From DATEOR01 sp035296905 (GTDB lineage Bacteria; Actinomycetota; Thermoleophilia; Gaiellales; Gaiellaceae): a stretch of DNA of 37,341 nt. The first letter of the stretch is position 1. Each line of letters starts with the position of its first letter. A program made the position numbers and the translations under genes. The notes under the pieces were generated by a model. That model searched no databases. It was not told the DNA's origin and saw only the letters and a list, made by a program, of their open reading frames with translations. Of the stretch, positions 6,731 to 16,316 are shown piece by piece. The stretch is taken from contig DATHAA010000031.1 in NCBI GenBank assembly GCA_035296905.1, positions 1 through 37,341 of the forward strand, written 5' to 3'.

Positions 6731-9493
6731 ATGGCGTCCGCTGCACGCACCGATGAAGTTCCCGCAATCGCCGACGAGGCGCTCCTGAACAACGTCTCAG
6801 CGCCCGATCGGCGCCTCGGCGTGCGCCGATATTTCACGATTCCGGGCCGCGATCCGTTCGACGAGATCGAGTGGGAGATCCGCGACGCCTTCATCCCCGG
6901 CAAGGACAAGCCCGTCTTCGAGCAGAAGGGCGTCGAGTTCCCGAAGTTCTGGTCGCAAACAGCGACAAATATCGTCGCGCAGAAGTATTTCCGTGGACGC
7001 ATGTCCTCGCCCGAGCGCGAGTCGAGCGTGCGCCAGATGATCGGCCGGGTCGTCGACACGATCGTCAAGTGGGGGAACGCGGGCGGCTACTTCACCGACG
7101 AGGAGGAGTCCGAGACCTTCGAGGCCGAGCTCAAGGCGATCCTCGTCAACCAGCTCGCCGCCTTCAACTCGCCGGTCTGGTTCAACGTCGGCTTTGAGGA
7201 GAAGCCGCAGTGCTCGGCCTGCTTCATCCTCTCGATCGACGACTCGATGGACTCGATCCTCGACTGGATCCGGCGCGAGGGCATCATCTTCCGTGGCGGC
7301 TCGGGCTCGGGCATCAACCTCTCGCGCCTGCGCTCCTCGCACGAGCAGCTCTCCAAGGGCGGACACGCCTCCGGCCCTGTCAGCTTCATGCGCGGCGCCG
7401 ACGCCTCCGCCGGCACGATCAAGTCGGGCGGCAAGACGAGGCGCGCGGCCAAGATGGTCATCCTCGACATCGACCACCCAGACGTCGAGGAGTTCATCTG
7501 GTGCAAGGCCAACGAAGAGGACAAGGTGCGCGTCCTCGAGGCCGCCGGCTACGACATGTCGCTGAACTCGCCCGACTGGGCGTCGATTCAGTACCAGAAC
7601 GCGAACAACTCGATCCGCGTCACCGACTCCTTCATGGAGGCCGTCGAGCGTGACGAGGACTGGAACCTGACCGCGCGCACCGACGGCGCCGTAGTCGCGA
7701 CGCTTCCCGCGCGCGACCTCCTGAAGCAGGCCGCCGAGGCAGCGTGGCGCTGCGCGGATCCGGGCGTCCAGTACGACACGACGATCAACAAGTGGCACAC
7801 CCTTCCGAACACGGGCCGCATCAACGCGTCCAACCCGTGCTCCGAGTACATGTCCATCGACGACAGTGCGTGCAACCTCGCCTCGCTGAACCTGATGAAG
7901 TTCCGTCGCGAGGACGGCGAGCTCGACGTCGAGGCCTTCGAGCACGCGGTCGACACGGTCTTTCTCGCGCAGGAGATCCTCGTCGGCTACTCGAGCTATC
8001 CGACGCCCGAGATCGAGAAGAACGCGAAGGCCTACCGCCAGCTCGGCCTCGGCTACGCGAACCTCGGTGCGCTTCTCATGGCGCGCGGGCTTCCCTACGA
8101 CTCCGACGAGGGCCGTTCCTATGCAGCCGCGATCACCGCGCTCATGACCGGCCGCGCGTACCGAAAGTCGTCCGAGATCGCCGCCCGCATGGGTGCCTTC
8201 GCCGGCTACCAGCCCAACGCCGGCGCGATGATCGGCGTCATCGCCCAGCACCGGGCCGCGGTCGGGAACATCGAGAACTCCGACATCGTGCCGACCGACC
8301 TGCTCACGGCCGCGCGCCAGTCCTGGGACGACGCGCTCGACCTGGGCGAGGTGGCCGGCTACCGAAACGCACAGGCGACCGTGCTCGCGCCCACCGGGAC
8401 GATCAGCTTCATGATGGATTGCGACACGACCGGGGTCGAGCCCGACTTCTCGCTGGTCAAGTCGAAGAAGCTCGTCGGCGGCGGCGAGATCACGATCGTG
8501 AACAAGACCGTCCCGATGGCGCTCGACAAGCTCGGCTACTCGCCGGATGAAATCGACCAGATGGTGGCGTTCATCGACGAGCGCAACACCGTCGTCGGCG
8601 CGCCGTCCATGAAGGGCGAGCACTATCCGGTCTTCGACTGTGCGATCGGCGACCGCGCGATCCACTACATGGGTCACGTGAAGATGATGGGCGCCGTCCA
8701 GCCCTTCATCTCGGGCGCGATCTCGAAGACGGTCAACCTGCCCGAGACGGCGACAGTGGAGGAAGTCTCCGGCCTCTTCGCCGACGCCTGGAAGCTCGGC
8801 GTCAAGGCAATCGCCATCTACCGCGACAACTGCAAGGTCGCCCAGCCGCTCTCGAAGAAGGGCGGCGCGGCCGTCGCGGCGCCTCCGCCCGCTCCGAAGG
8901 AAGAGCGCCGGCGCCTGCCCGACGACCGCACTGAGATCGGCCGAAAGTTCAAGGTCGGCGACTACGAGGGCTACATCCACGTCGGCCTCTACGACGACGG
9001 GACGCCCGGCGACATCTTCGTCGACATCGCCAAGGAGGGCACGACCCTGGCCGGCCTCATGAACTCGTTCATGATCGCGGTCTCGCTCGGGCTCCAGTAC
9101 GGCGTGCCGCTCGAGGTCTACGTCTCCAAGTTCGCGCACATGCGCTTCGAGCCGTCGGGCATCACGAACGACGCCGACATCCGCGTCGCCAAGTCGATCG
9201 TGGACTACGTCTTCCGCTGGATGGGGAAGCGCTTCCTCGACACCGACAAGCAGGCCGAGCTCGGGATCATGAGCCCGGAGGTCAAAGCGCGCCTCGCGCA
9301 GGCCCACTCGGTGCTGGAGGGGAACGGCGACCTCGCCGAGGCCGACGACGCGCCCGCCTCACCGCCAGGCCAGACGGCCCTCTTCAACTCCTGGGAGGAC
9401 GCGATCGAGTGCGCCAAGTGCGGCGGCCGCATGGTGCGGACGGGCAGCTGCTACACCTGCCGCGACTGCGGCCAGAACACTGGGTGTAGTTAG
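6731..9493 (+). CDS. nrdJ: Adenosylcobalamin-dependent (class II) ribonucleoside-diphosphate reductase
   Basis: A full-length 920-residue class II enzyme that makes deoxyribonucleotides without oxygen, using AdoCbl to form the thiyl radical. The catalytic triad is in NPCSEY (N368, C370, E372). The redox partner cysteines are in QCSACF (C161 or C164) and SACNLASLN (C381). PTGTISFMMDCDTTGVEPDF forms part of the active-site barrel. After about residue 720 comes a proline/alanine linker, then a conserved extra domain (KFKVGDYEGYIHVGLYDDG). It ends in a cysteine-rich tail (CAKCGGRMVRTGSCYTCRDC) that should relay electrons or bind zinc. ATG 6731 is preceded by GGAGG. No nrdAB or nrdR lies in the window, so it appears to stand alone. 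Confidence 0.97.
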   Translation: MASAARTDEVPAIADEALLNNVSAPDRRLGVRRYFTIPGRDPFDEIEWEIRDAFIPGKDKPVFEQKGVEFPKFWSQTATNIVAQKYFRGRMSSPERESSVRQMIGRVVDTIVKWGNAGGYFTDEEESETFEAELKAILVNQLAAFNSPVWFNVGFEEKPQCSACFILSIDDSMDSILDWIRREGIIFRGGSGSGINLSRLRSSHEQLSKGGHASGPVSFMRGADASAGTIKSGGKTRRAAKMVILDIDHPDVEEFIWCKANEEDKVRVLEAAGYDMSLNSPDWASIQYQNANNSIRVTDSFMEAVERDEDWNLTARTDGAVVATLPARDLLKQAAEAAWRCADPGVQYDTTINKWHTLPNTGRINASNPCSEYMSIDDSACNLASLNLMKFRREDGELDVEAFEHAVDTVFLAQEILVGYSSYPTPEIEKNAKAYRQLGLGYANLGALLMARGLPYDSDEGRSYAAAITALMTGRAYRKSSEIAARMGAFAGYQPNAGAMIGVIAQHRAAVGNIENSDIVPTDLLTAARQSWDDALDLGEVAGYRNAQATVLAPTGTISFMMDCDTTGVEPDFSLVKSKKLVGGGEITIVNKTVPMALDKLGYSPDEIDQMVAFIDERNTVVGAPSMKGEHYPVFDCAIGDRAIHYMGHVKMMGAVQPFISGAISKTVNLPETATVEEVSGLFADAWKLGVKAIAIYRDNCKVAQPLSKKGGAAVAAPPPAPKEERRRLPDDRTEIGRKFKVGDYEGYIHVGLYDDGTPGDIFVDIAKEGTTLAGLMNSFMIAVSLGLQYGVPLEVYVSKFAHMRFEPSGITNDADIRVAKSIVDYVFRWMGKRFLDTDKQAELGIMSPEVKARLAQAHSVLEGNGDLAEADDAPASPPGQTALFNSWEDAIECAKCGGRMVRTGSCYTCRDCGQNTGCS

Positions 9494-9658
9494 CGGACGA
9501 GGGCAGGTCAGCGCGACTCCTCGTTGAGGATGCCGATCGAGCCGCGTCCTCAAGATGTCTGGTGGGCGGCCTCGCAAGCCAGCTTCTCACAGTGCAAATC
9601 CTGGCTGACGGATTCGTCGAAAAGGCGGGCTCGCGAGCCCCCGACGTCACGAGTCTGT

Positions 9659-9973
9659 CTACTCGCTGAATCCCTCGACGACGTACGCAGCCCGATCGCG
9701 CGCATCGCTCTCCAGTCCGTTGTTCTGATACTTAAACGCGTTGTCTGCGTCGTAGACGCTGTAGCCGTGGGTTAAGTGAGCTCGCTCGCCGCCTGGCGAC
9801 TCGATTCGGCGTTCGATCACTTCCCATTGCCAGACGTGGCGAACCTCATGTCCAACAAGGCCCACGGCTTCTGCAGGCCCAAGTCCAGCGAGTTCACCCC
9901 GTGCAAGCTTCAACTCGCCGGTGGTCTCGTCGAAACCTTGCTCCTCCGAGCTATTTGTCCAAACGACCGCCAA
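9659..9973 (-). CDS. Small HExxH metallopeptidase-like protein, possibly truncated
   Basis: The frame contains AVGLVGHEVRHVWQWEVIER, a HExxH motif followed by WQ as in DUF4157-like and related metal-binding peptidase domains. Downstream are YSVYDADNAFKYQNNGLESD and ARDRAAYVVEGFSE, where LESDAR could supply the third ligand and the domain end. The only usable start close to the domain is TTG 9973 (104 aa). The frame stays open to 10249, but that part runs antisense to greA and looks non-coding. It may be a remnant of a longer protein or have a frameshifted N-terminus. It overlaps no other convincing gene. Confidence 0.45.
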   Translation of the reverse strand: MAVVWTNSSEEQGFDETTGELKLARGELAGLGPAEAVGLVGHEVRHVWQWEVIERRIESPGGERAHLTHGYSVYDADNAFKYQNNGLESDARDRAAYVVEGFSE

Positions 9974-10087
9974 GGGTCGGCGAACACCTGCTGCACCCGC
10001 AAAAGGGGGAGATTCGCCTCGCCAGCCGAGCCCGGATGGTCGCCCACGCGCTCCCGTGAACTCATCAACGCCGCTCCGATCGCTAGC

Positions 10088-10552
10088 GTGTCGGCTGTGG
10101 CGGATAAGGCCGAACACCTGACACGTGAGCAAAAGGCTCAGCTGGAGGCCGAGCTCGCGACCCTTGAAGGGCCGAAGCGGGCCGAGATAGTCGAAGCGAT
10201 CGCAACGGCCAGAGGCTTCGGCGACCTCTCCGAGAACTTCGAGTACCACGCCGCCAAGAACGAGCAGGGACTGCTCGAGCGCCGGATCACGATCCTGCGA
10301 GACCGCTTGCAGCGAGCCGTCCTCGTCGACGAAGAAGCGGCTGCGGCGAGCGCCGTGGTCGCCGTCGGCTCGCGTGTCTCCATCGAGCTCGACGACGGCG
10401 AGACGATGGAGGTCGAGATCTCGAGTGTCGGCGGCGTCTCTCCCGACTCGCCGCTCGGCAAGGCTTTGCTCGGGGCGAAGGTCGGCGACAAGATCGTGGT
10501 TGCAGCGCCGCAGGGCAAGTGGCGCGCGAAGGTCACCGCCGTCGGTCGCTGA
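10088..10552 (+). CDS. greA: Transcription elongation factor GreA
   Basis: About 154 residues, the normal GreA length. The N-terminal coiled coil carries GFGDLSENFEYHAAKNEQ, the tip sequence whose acidic residues position Mg2+ in the RNA polymerase secondary channel, so that backtracked transcripts are cleaved. The C-terminal FKBP-like domain has SPDSPLGKALLGAKVGDKIV. GTG 10088 or GTG 10097 are the likely starts; an open frame back to 9776 adds residues unlike any GreA. It is convergent with the cyclase-ATPase gene, whose stop lies nine bases beyond the greA stop. Confidence 0.93.
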   Translation: MSAVADKAEHLTREQKAQLEAELATLEGPKRAEIVEAIATARGFGDLSENFEYHAAKNEQGLLERRITILRDRLQRAVLVDEEAAAASAVVAVGSRVSIELDDGETMEVEISSVGGVSPDSPLGKALLGAKVGDKIVVAAPQGKWRAKVTAVGR

Positions 10553-10561
10553 TCCCGGTCG

Positions 10562-12542
10562 TCAGCCTTCCAGAGCTTCGCGAAGCGCTTCCTCCGGCTC
10601 GATCGCATTCCCCGCGATGCGAGAGGTCTCGAACTCCTCGCCCGCGACCGGGCCGAGGTGACGATCCAGCCACGCCCGGTCGAAGTCGCTGCGGTCGATC
10701 CCCGCCGCTTCGCGCACAGCGTCCGCGGCTCCTGCGAGCCGACCGGCCCGAGCCGCCTGGTTTTCGACCGCGGCGAGAATCGCAGCCTTTTCGAGCCCGA
10801 ACGCGATCAGCTCCTGGTCTCGCACGCGCTGGGCGGAAGCGAGCATCTCGCGGTTGAGCTCGTGTGCACGCTCGTGGTCCCTGCGTTCGATCGCGACCGC
10901 GACGAGGCTGTCCAGCGCCGCGCACGCTCCCCACTCGTTTCCGAGCATCCGGTCGAGCTCGAGTTCCTCGAGGAAGCGGGACTCCGCGTCGTCGAGGTCT
11001 CCGCGCTCGAACGCGAGGACGCCCAGGTTCCCGAGCGACGACGCCGCGCCGGCCTCGTCGCCGAGCCCACGGCGGATGGCCAGGCCCTCCTCGAGGAGAG
11101 CACGGGCCGAATCGAGGTCACCCAACGCGCGCTTGATCGACCCGAGGCTGTTCAGCGCTGCGCCCACGCGCTCGCGATCGCCCTGCTCGCGAAAGACTGC
11201 CAGGCTCTGCTCGACCAGCCTGGCCGCCCGCTCCGGCTCTCCACGCTGATCGACGAGGACGCCGAGGGCGTACATGGGGCGAGCGCGAAGCGCCTCCGGC
11301 GCGCCCTCGGTCGCTCCCAGCAGTTCGGTCAGCCGGTTGCAGCCCTCCAGCGCGTGGCCATGCGTGTACCAGAACCACCCGAGCGCGCCGCCGAGGCGAA
11401 GCGCCGTCTCGGCATCCCCGGAGCCGAGGGACGAGTCGAGCGCGGCGCGTAGGTTCTCGTGCTCCGTCTCCAGACGCTCGAACCAGAGGAGCTGATCGTC
11501 GCGCCGCAGACCGGCATCGGCTTCCTCTGCGAGGTGCGCGAAGTCGAGCGCGTGGCGATGGAGCAGCTGCTTCTCCTCGCCCGCCTGCGCGAGCTGCTCG
11601 CGCGCGAACTCGCGGATCGTCTCGAGCATCGAGAACCGCGGCTCGCCGCCGGCTTCCTCGGCCTCGCGGAGCAGACTGCGGTCGACCAGCGAGGCGACGC
11701 CCTGCAGCACGTCGAGCTCGCCCGCGCCGACGACTCGCTCGGCCGCTTCGAGGGTGAATCCGCCCATGAACACCGACAGGCGGAAATGGAGGCGACGCTC
11801 CTCGTCGCCGAGCAGGTCGTAGCTCCAGGCGATCGCCTCGCGCAGGGTGCTCTGCCGCGCGGGGACCTCGCGCCCTCTCGCGGCCGGGAGCTCCAGCCGA
11901 CGCTCGAGCCGGCGAAGCAGAGAAGCGGGTGGAAGAACCTTCGCCCAGGCCGCCGCGAGCTCGATGGCGAGCGGCAGCCCGTCGAGGCGTGCGCAGATCT
12001 CGGTGACGATGGTTCGCGTCTCGTCGTCCAGCTCGAAGTCCGCGCGCACGGCGCGGGCGCGTTCGACGAAGAGGAGCACAGCTTCCGAGTCCGCCAGCGG
12101 AGGCACCGGATACTGGCGCTCGGCTGCGATTCGCAACGGCTCACGGCTCGTCACCAGCATCTTGAGCCGCTGGCACGCGCCCAAGAGGACGGCAAGAAGC
12201 TCCGCTGCTGCGCCGACGTGCTCGAAGTTGTCGAAGACGATGAGCACGCGGCGGTTTCGAAGCTCGGCTTTGAGTGCCTCGACGAGTGAGACCGACGAGC
12301 TCTCCTCGACGCCGAGCACCCGCGCCAGCTCGAGCGGAACGAGGTCCGGGTCGCTGATGGGCGCGAGCAGGACGCCGTACACGCCGTCGGGAAACTCGCC
12401 GACCAGGTCGGCGGCGACCTGCAGAGCCAGCCGGGTCTTGCCGGTCCCGCCTGGCCCCGTGAGGGTGACCATGCGCGTGTTCTCGTCCATGAGCAGCGTG
12501 CGCACGGCTTCGAGCTCCGCCTCCCGGCCGACCAGCGGGTTG
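10562..12542 (-). CDS. P-loop ATPase/TPR part of a cyclase-ATPase regulator (3' segment)
   Basis: This is the C-terminal two thirds of one gene whose 5' part is at 12543-13122; the frame changes near 12543. Restoring one base joins NLPAQP to NPLVGREAELEAVRTLLM. Then come Walker A GPGGTGKTRLALQ, Walker B RRVLIVFDNFEHV, sensor-like LVTSREPL and the helix LDGLPLAIELAAA, the order of NB-ARC/AfsR-type STAND ATPases. A winged-helix-like region and at least six TPR-like repeats (for example EPERAARLVEQSLAVFREQG) run to the end. No LuxR helix-turn-helix is present at the C-terminus. Such proteins probably act as ATP-dependent switches that gate the attached cyclase. The stop is TGA at 10564-10562. 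Confidence 0.85.
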
Positions 12543-13122
12543 GCTGCGCCGGGAGGTTCGTCACGCGGCCCTCGATCGTCCGCGGGGGCGGGAACTCGGC
12601 GGCGAGCCCCTCGCCGCAGAGCTGGTACAGGCGCTGTGGCCCGGAGAGGTCCTTCAGCCGGTGGTCCCCGAGGTCGCGGAACGTGAGGCCGTCGAGGTTC
12701 TCCGGGAGGAGATCGCGCGTCGTCTGAGAGAGCAGGACCTGCCCGCCGTGGCCCGCCGCCGTCACGCGCGCGGCGCGATGCATGTCGATCCCGACGTATC
12801 CCTCCGGAGTCGGGGTCGGCTCACCGGTGTGAAGCCCCATACGGACCCGGATGGCCGCACCGTCGGGCCAGGCGTGCCCGGCGAGCGCGCGCTGCGCGGC
12901 CGCGGCAGCGGCGGCCGCGCCTCCGGCTGCGGTGAACGCGACAAAAAACGCGTCACCTTCGATGCCGAGCTCGGTTCCGCTGTGGGCTGCGAAGGCAGTG
13001 CGCAGGATCCTGTTGTGGTCGGCGAGGAGGTCGGGCCAGCGCTCGTCGAGCCGTTCGGCAAGGACCGTCGAGCCCTCGATATCCGTGAACAGGAGGGTGA
13101 CAGTGCCACGTGGCGGTTGCAC
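12543..13122 (-). CDS. Class III adenylate cyclase domain of the same regulator (5' segment)
   Basis: From GTG 13122 the protein opens directly with the cyclase homology domain. TVTLLFTDIEGSTVLAERL holds the first metal-binding Asp, and LGIEGDAFFVAF the second. GLHTGEPT and YVGIDMHRAARVTAAGHGG follow. The position that is Asn in canonical cyclases is His here, as is common in this subgroup, so catalytic strength is uncertain. A connector (FRDLGDHRLKDLSGPQRLYQL) leads into the ATPase. The frame shifts at the GG of 12543-12544; with one added base the whole gene encodes about 853 residues. It starts 45 bp after the next cyclase gene's stop, so both may share a transcript. Confidence 0.85.
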
Positions 13123-13167
13123 GTCCGCAGAGCCTAATCGTGAAATCGCGTAGCGGCTGGCGCTCGC

Positions 13168-13707
13168 TTACTGCTCGAATGTCTCCAGGGCGGCCAGGCG
13201 CTCCGTAGCCAACGCAACGCCCACGACCGACCCCTTGCGCGCGGCGGCGTCGGCGGCCTTGGTGAGTGCCGCCTTCGCGTCCTCCGGCCGTCCGGCCAGC
13301 TCGAGCACCTCCGCCTGCCACATGAGCAGGTCGGGCATGTTGAGCAATTCTTGCGTGCCCTCGATGAGCGCAACTGCCTCCGCAGCGAGGCGAACCGCCT
13401 CCTCGAGCTCACCGCGACGGGCAAGGACGCGGGCCGTGGAAATCTTCAGCGAGGAGAGGCCGCTCACATCGACTTCCGGGATGGTCTCCCGCGACACTCC
13501 GAGGTACTCGTCAGCCTCCTCCAGGCGACCCTGCTCGGCGAGGATGCCGGCCAGCAGGGCGGCGAGGTGTCCGGCGCGCGCCCGCTCACCCGTTCCCTCC
13601 AGGATCTCCAGCCCGGCGCGCACCTCGCGTTCCGCCGCTTCCGGATTGCCCGCCCGGAGCTCGAGCGGTGCCATCGAGAACGGGTGGACTGCGAGCGCCT
13701 CGTGTGG
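13168..13707 (-). CDS. C-terminal TPR segment of the zinc-ribbon cyclase-ATPase
   Basis: This 3' end of the gene starting at 16258 is read in its own frame after a break in the run GGCCC at 13706-13710. With one base restored, MFADLG continues as PHEALAVHPFSMAPLELRAG. TPR-like helices follow (EAAEREVRAGLEILEG, RGELEEAVRLAAEAVALIEG, GRPEDAKAALTKAADAA) to the TAA at 13170-13168. The repeats should bind a partner or the ATPase core. On its own the segment has no start of interest. Confidence 0.8.
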   Translation of the reverse strand, partial: PHEALAVHPFSMAPLELRAGNPEAAEREVRAGLEILEGTGERARAGHLAALLAGILAEQGRLEEADEYLGVSRETIPEVDVSGLSSLKISTARVLARRGELEEAVRLAAEAVALIEGTQELLNMPDLLMWQAEVLELAGRPEDAKAALTKAADAAARKGSVVGVALATERLAALETFEQ

Positions 13708-14473
13708 CCCAAATCGGCGAACATGGCTCGAGCCTCCTCCAACAGCTCTCGCCCCGCGCTCTCATCCCCTTGCAACGCGATGAGAGACCCCATCACCCGG
13801 TTCGTCCAAGCCTGGATTTCCAGGCTGTCCGGATGCTGCTCACGGATCTCGCGTGTCTCGACGATGCCCTCTGCGGCGGGCGTGCTGCCGAAGAGAATCG
13901 TTCCGAGGACCATGCCGAACACGTCGCGCTCGATGCTCTTGTTGCCGGCCCGCCGAGCGTGCTCGATTGACCGGATCAAGGGCTCGCGCATCGAATCCCA
14001 CATTGCCCCGGCCCACCCGATGAGCCCGACCGCGAACCACGCCCGGGAGAGACCCTCCTCGTCGCCTACGCGCTCGAGCACCTCGATTGCTCGCCGCGAA
14101 AGCGCTTCGTACTCATCCGGGTTGAAGTCGGGAGTGGCGAGCATTTCGTAGAACGAGAGCTCGATTTGGGCGCGAACCAGAAGATCCTCGCGCTCAAGGG
14201 CCTCGGCCCCCGCTAGGGCGCGTTCGAGCGCGCTGCGCGAACCCTCGTAGTCGTGTCCTGCCTCGAGGAGGACGCGTCCGATGTCGGTGAGGGCGCGTAC
14301 GCGCTCCGGGGCGTCCTCTGGAAAGAGCTGAACCGCTCGGTCGAGCAGGTTCGCCGCCGCCCGCCGGTCGCCTCGTTCGAGCGCTTTCCGCCCGGCACGC
14401 GCAAGGAGCTCGCCGGCATGACCCCCTGCCGTCCGGTCGCTCTTCGTGAGAGGGCCGAGCTCGCCCCTGTACT
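13708..14473 (-). CDS. Middle TPR segment of the zinc-ribbon cyclase-ATPase
   Basis: This segment is bounded by two frame breaks, near 14474 and near 13708. It reads QYRGELGPLTKSDRTAGG, then helical pairs such as GELLARAGRKALERGDRRAA, ERVRALTDIGRVLLEAGHDY and RNPD-type loops through TNRVMGSLIALQGDESAGRE. These continue exactly from the upstream segment's YHLEQAF if one base is restored in the single G at 14474. The open frame itself extends to 15254, but upstream of 14474 it is antisense-like filler over the true ATPase frame. Confidence 0.78.
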
Positions 14474-16258
14474 GAACGCCTGTTCCAGGTGGTAGCCGAC
14501 GATCTCGTCGAGCTCGACCAGCTCCACGCCCCGCGTCTCGAGCCACGCTGCGAACCGCTCGTGGAGCTCTGCGCGGGTCGCCTTGGGCAGCGCCTCGTAA
14601 GCCGCATCCCGGATCAGGAGGTGACGGAAGCGGTAGCCGTCCTCGCCCGCCAGCTGGCCCAGCTCCGGCCTGACGAGATCCTTTCGCACGAGCGCGACGA
14701 GCCGGCCGTCGACAGCCGTCTCGTCCTGGACGAGCGCTGCCACGCCGCCGCGGTGGAAGACCTCTCCCTCGACCGAGCCGCGCTCGAGCACGTGGCGCTC
14801 CGATGGATCGAGCTGGTCGAGGCGCGCAGCCAGGAGTGCCTGGATCGTCGGGGGAATCTCGATCTCGCCGCCGTTCGGCGACCGGCCGACGAAGGCGAGC
14901 ATCTCCTCGAGGTAGAGCGGGTTGCCGCCGGCGGCGCGGCGGATCCTCGTCTGCAGGCCCTCCTCGAGAGCGGATCCCTCGAGCAGTCCGACGATCAGCT
15001 CGTCCGTTTCGTCCTCCGAGAGCGGCTCGAGAGAAACGGTGGTCGCGTTCAGCTTGCCTCCGGCCCAGGCCGGCCGGCGATCGAGCAGCTCCGGACGCGC
15101 CATGCAGAGGAGAAGGATGGGAGCGCCGCGCGAGAGATCGGCGACGTGCTCGATCAGCTCGAGGAAGGTCTCCTCGCCCCACTGGATGTCGTCGAAGATG
15201 CAGAGCAGAGGTTCCTGCGCGGCTTTCGCCTCGAGGAGCTTCCGGAAGGCCCACGCGATCTCGTCGGGCGTGGCCGTCCCGTCTCCCTCTCCCAGCATCG
15301 CCTCGAGGGCGTTCCAGGCGGCGGGCTCGACGAGGGTGTTCGCGTCAGGGATCTGCTTGACGACCTCGACGACCGGCCAGTAGGTGATCCCGTCGCCGTA
15401 GGAGAGGCAGCGGCCGCGCACGACCGTCGCGCCGTCGATCGTCGTCAGGAACTCCGAGACCAGCCGCGACTTCCCGACGCCGGCCGGGCCCAGCACGGTG
15501 AAGAGGTCGCAGGAGTGCTCGCTGGCGACGTTGTCGAAGGCGTCGTGGAGGAGGTTCAGCTGGCGGTCTCGGCCGACCATGGGGACGTCCCCTCGGCGCA
15601 CGAACGCGGGCGCCTCCGTATCCAGCGAGAGCAGACGGTACGCAGGTAGGGGCTCCGATTTCCCCTTCGCGTCCAGCGGAGGAACAGCTTCGACCGTGAC
15701 GGCGTCTCGAACGAGCCCGACCGTTTCCGCGCCGAGGAGGATCTCCCCGGGCTGGGCGGCCTGCTCCAGGCGCGCGGCAACGTTGACCGCATCTCCCGTC
15801 GCGAGGCGCTCCTCGGTGCCGGTCACGACCTCGCCCGTGTTCACCCCGATGCGCACGGAGAGACTCGTCGCGTAGTCGCGCTCGAGCTCGGCGTTCAACG
15901 CCTCGAGTGCCTCACGCAGCTCCGCCGCCGCGCGCACCGCGCGCAGGGCGTCGTCCACGTGCACCTGCGGGACGCCGAACACGGCCATGACGGCGTCGCC
16001 GATGAACTTCTCGACGACTCCGCCGTGGCGTTCGACGACCTGGCTCGCGAGCTCGAAGTAGCGCGCGAGCACCCGGCGGAGACTCTCGGGGTCGAGGCGC
16101 TCCCCGAGAGCCGTCGATCCGGTCACATCCGAGAAGACGACGGTCACGACCTTGCGCTGCTCGGTCGCGTGAGCGCCAGCAGCCAGCGACCCGCCGCATT
16201 CGCTGCAGAACCTTGCGCCTGCAGGGTTTTCGTGACCGCAGCTCGGACAGATCATCAC
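14474..16258 (-). CDS. Zinc-ribbon, class III cyclase and AAA ATPase part of a large signalling protein
   Basis: The 5' part of a protein of about 1,030 residues. A four-cysteine zinc ribbon (CPSCGHENPAGARFCSECG) opens it. The cyclase domain follows at about residues 36-205: VVTVVFSDVTGSTALGERLD and FIGDAVMAVFG supply both metal Asp residues, and DAVNVAARLEQAA gives the catalytic Asn and Arg, so it looks active. A STAND-type ATPase comes next with Walker A LGPAGVGKSRLVSEF and Walker B LLCIFDDIQWGEE, then a winged-helix/TPR linker ending YHLEQAF. GTG 16258 and ATG 16255 are both possible starts. It lies between the decayed membrane cyclase upstream and the smaller cyclase-ATPase downstream, all on the minus strand. 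Confidence 0.88.
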
Positions 16259-16316
16259 GGGCAGAGGCTAGAGCGGAGGAGGGGCGAGCACAACGGACCG
16301 AGGCTGCGACGCGGTC

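Noticed and set aside
6797..9307. An 836-codon open frame antisense to nrdJ
   Set aside because: It mirrors the codon bias of the sense gene. nrdJ shows catalytic motifs, correct length and a ribosome-binding site, while the antisense frame has no recognisable domain.
9628..9641. GGGCTCG/CGAGCCC as a terminator after nrdJ
   Set aside because: It is a palindrome without a loop and has no T-run, so it would not form a stable terminator hairpin.
9776..10087. N-terminal extension of greA from 9776
   Set aside because: The extra 104 residues are unlike any GreA, are antisense to the HExxH frame and precede GTG starts that give the normal GreA length.
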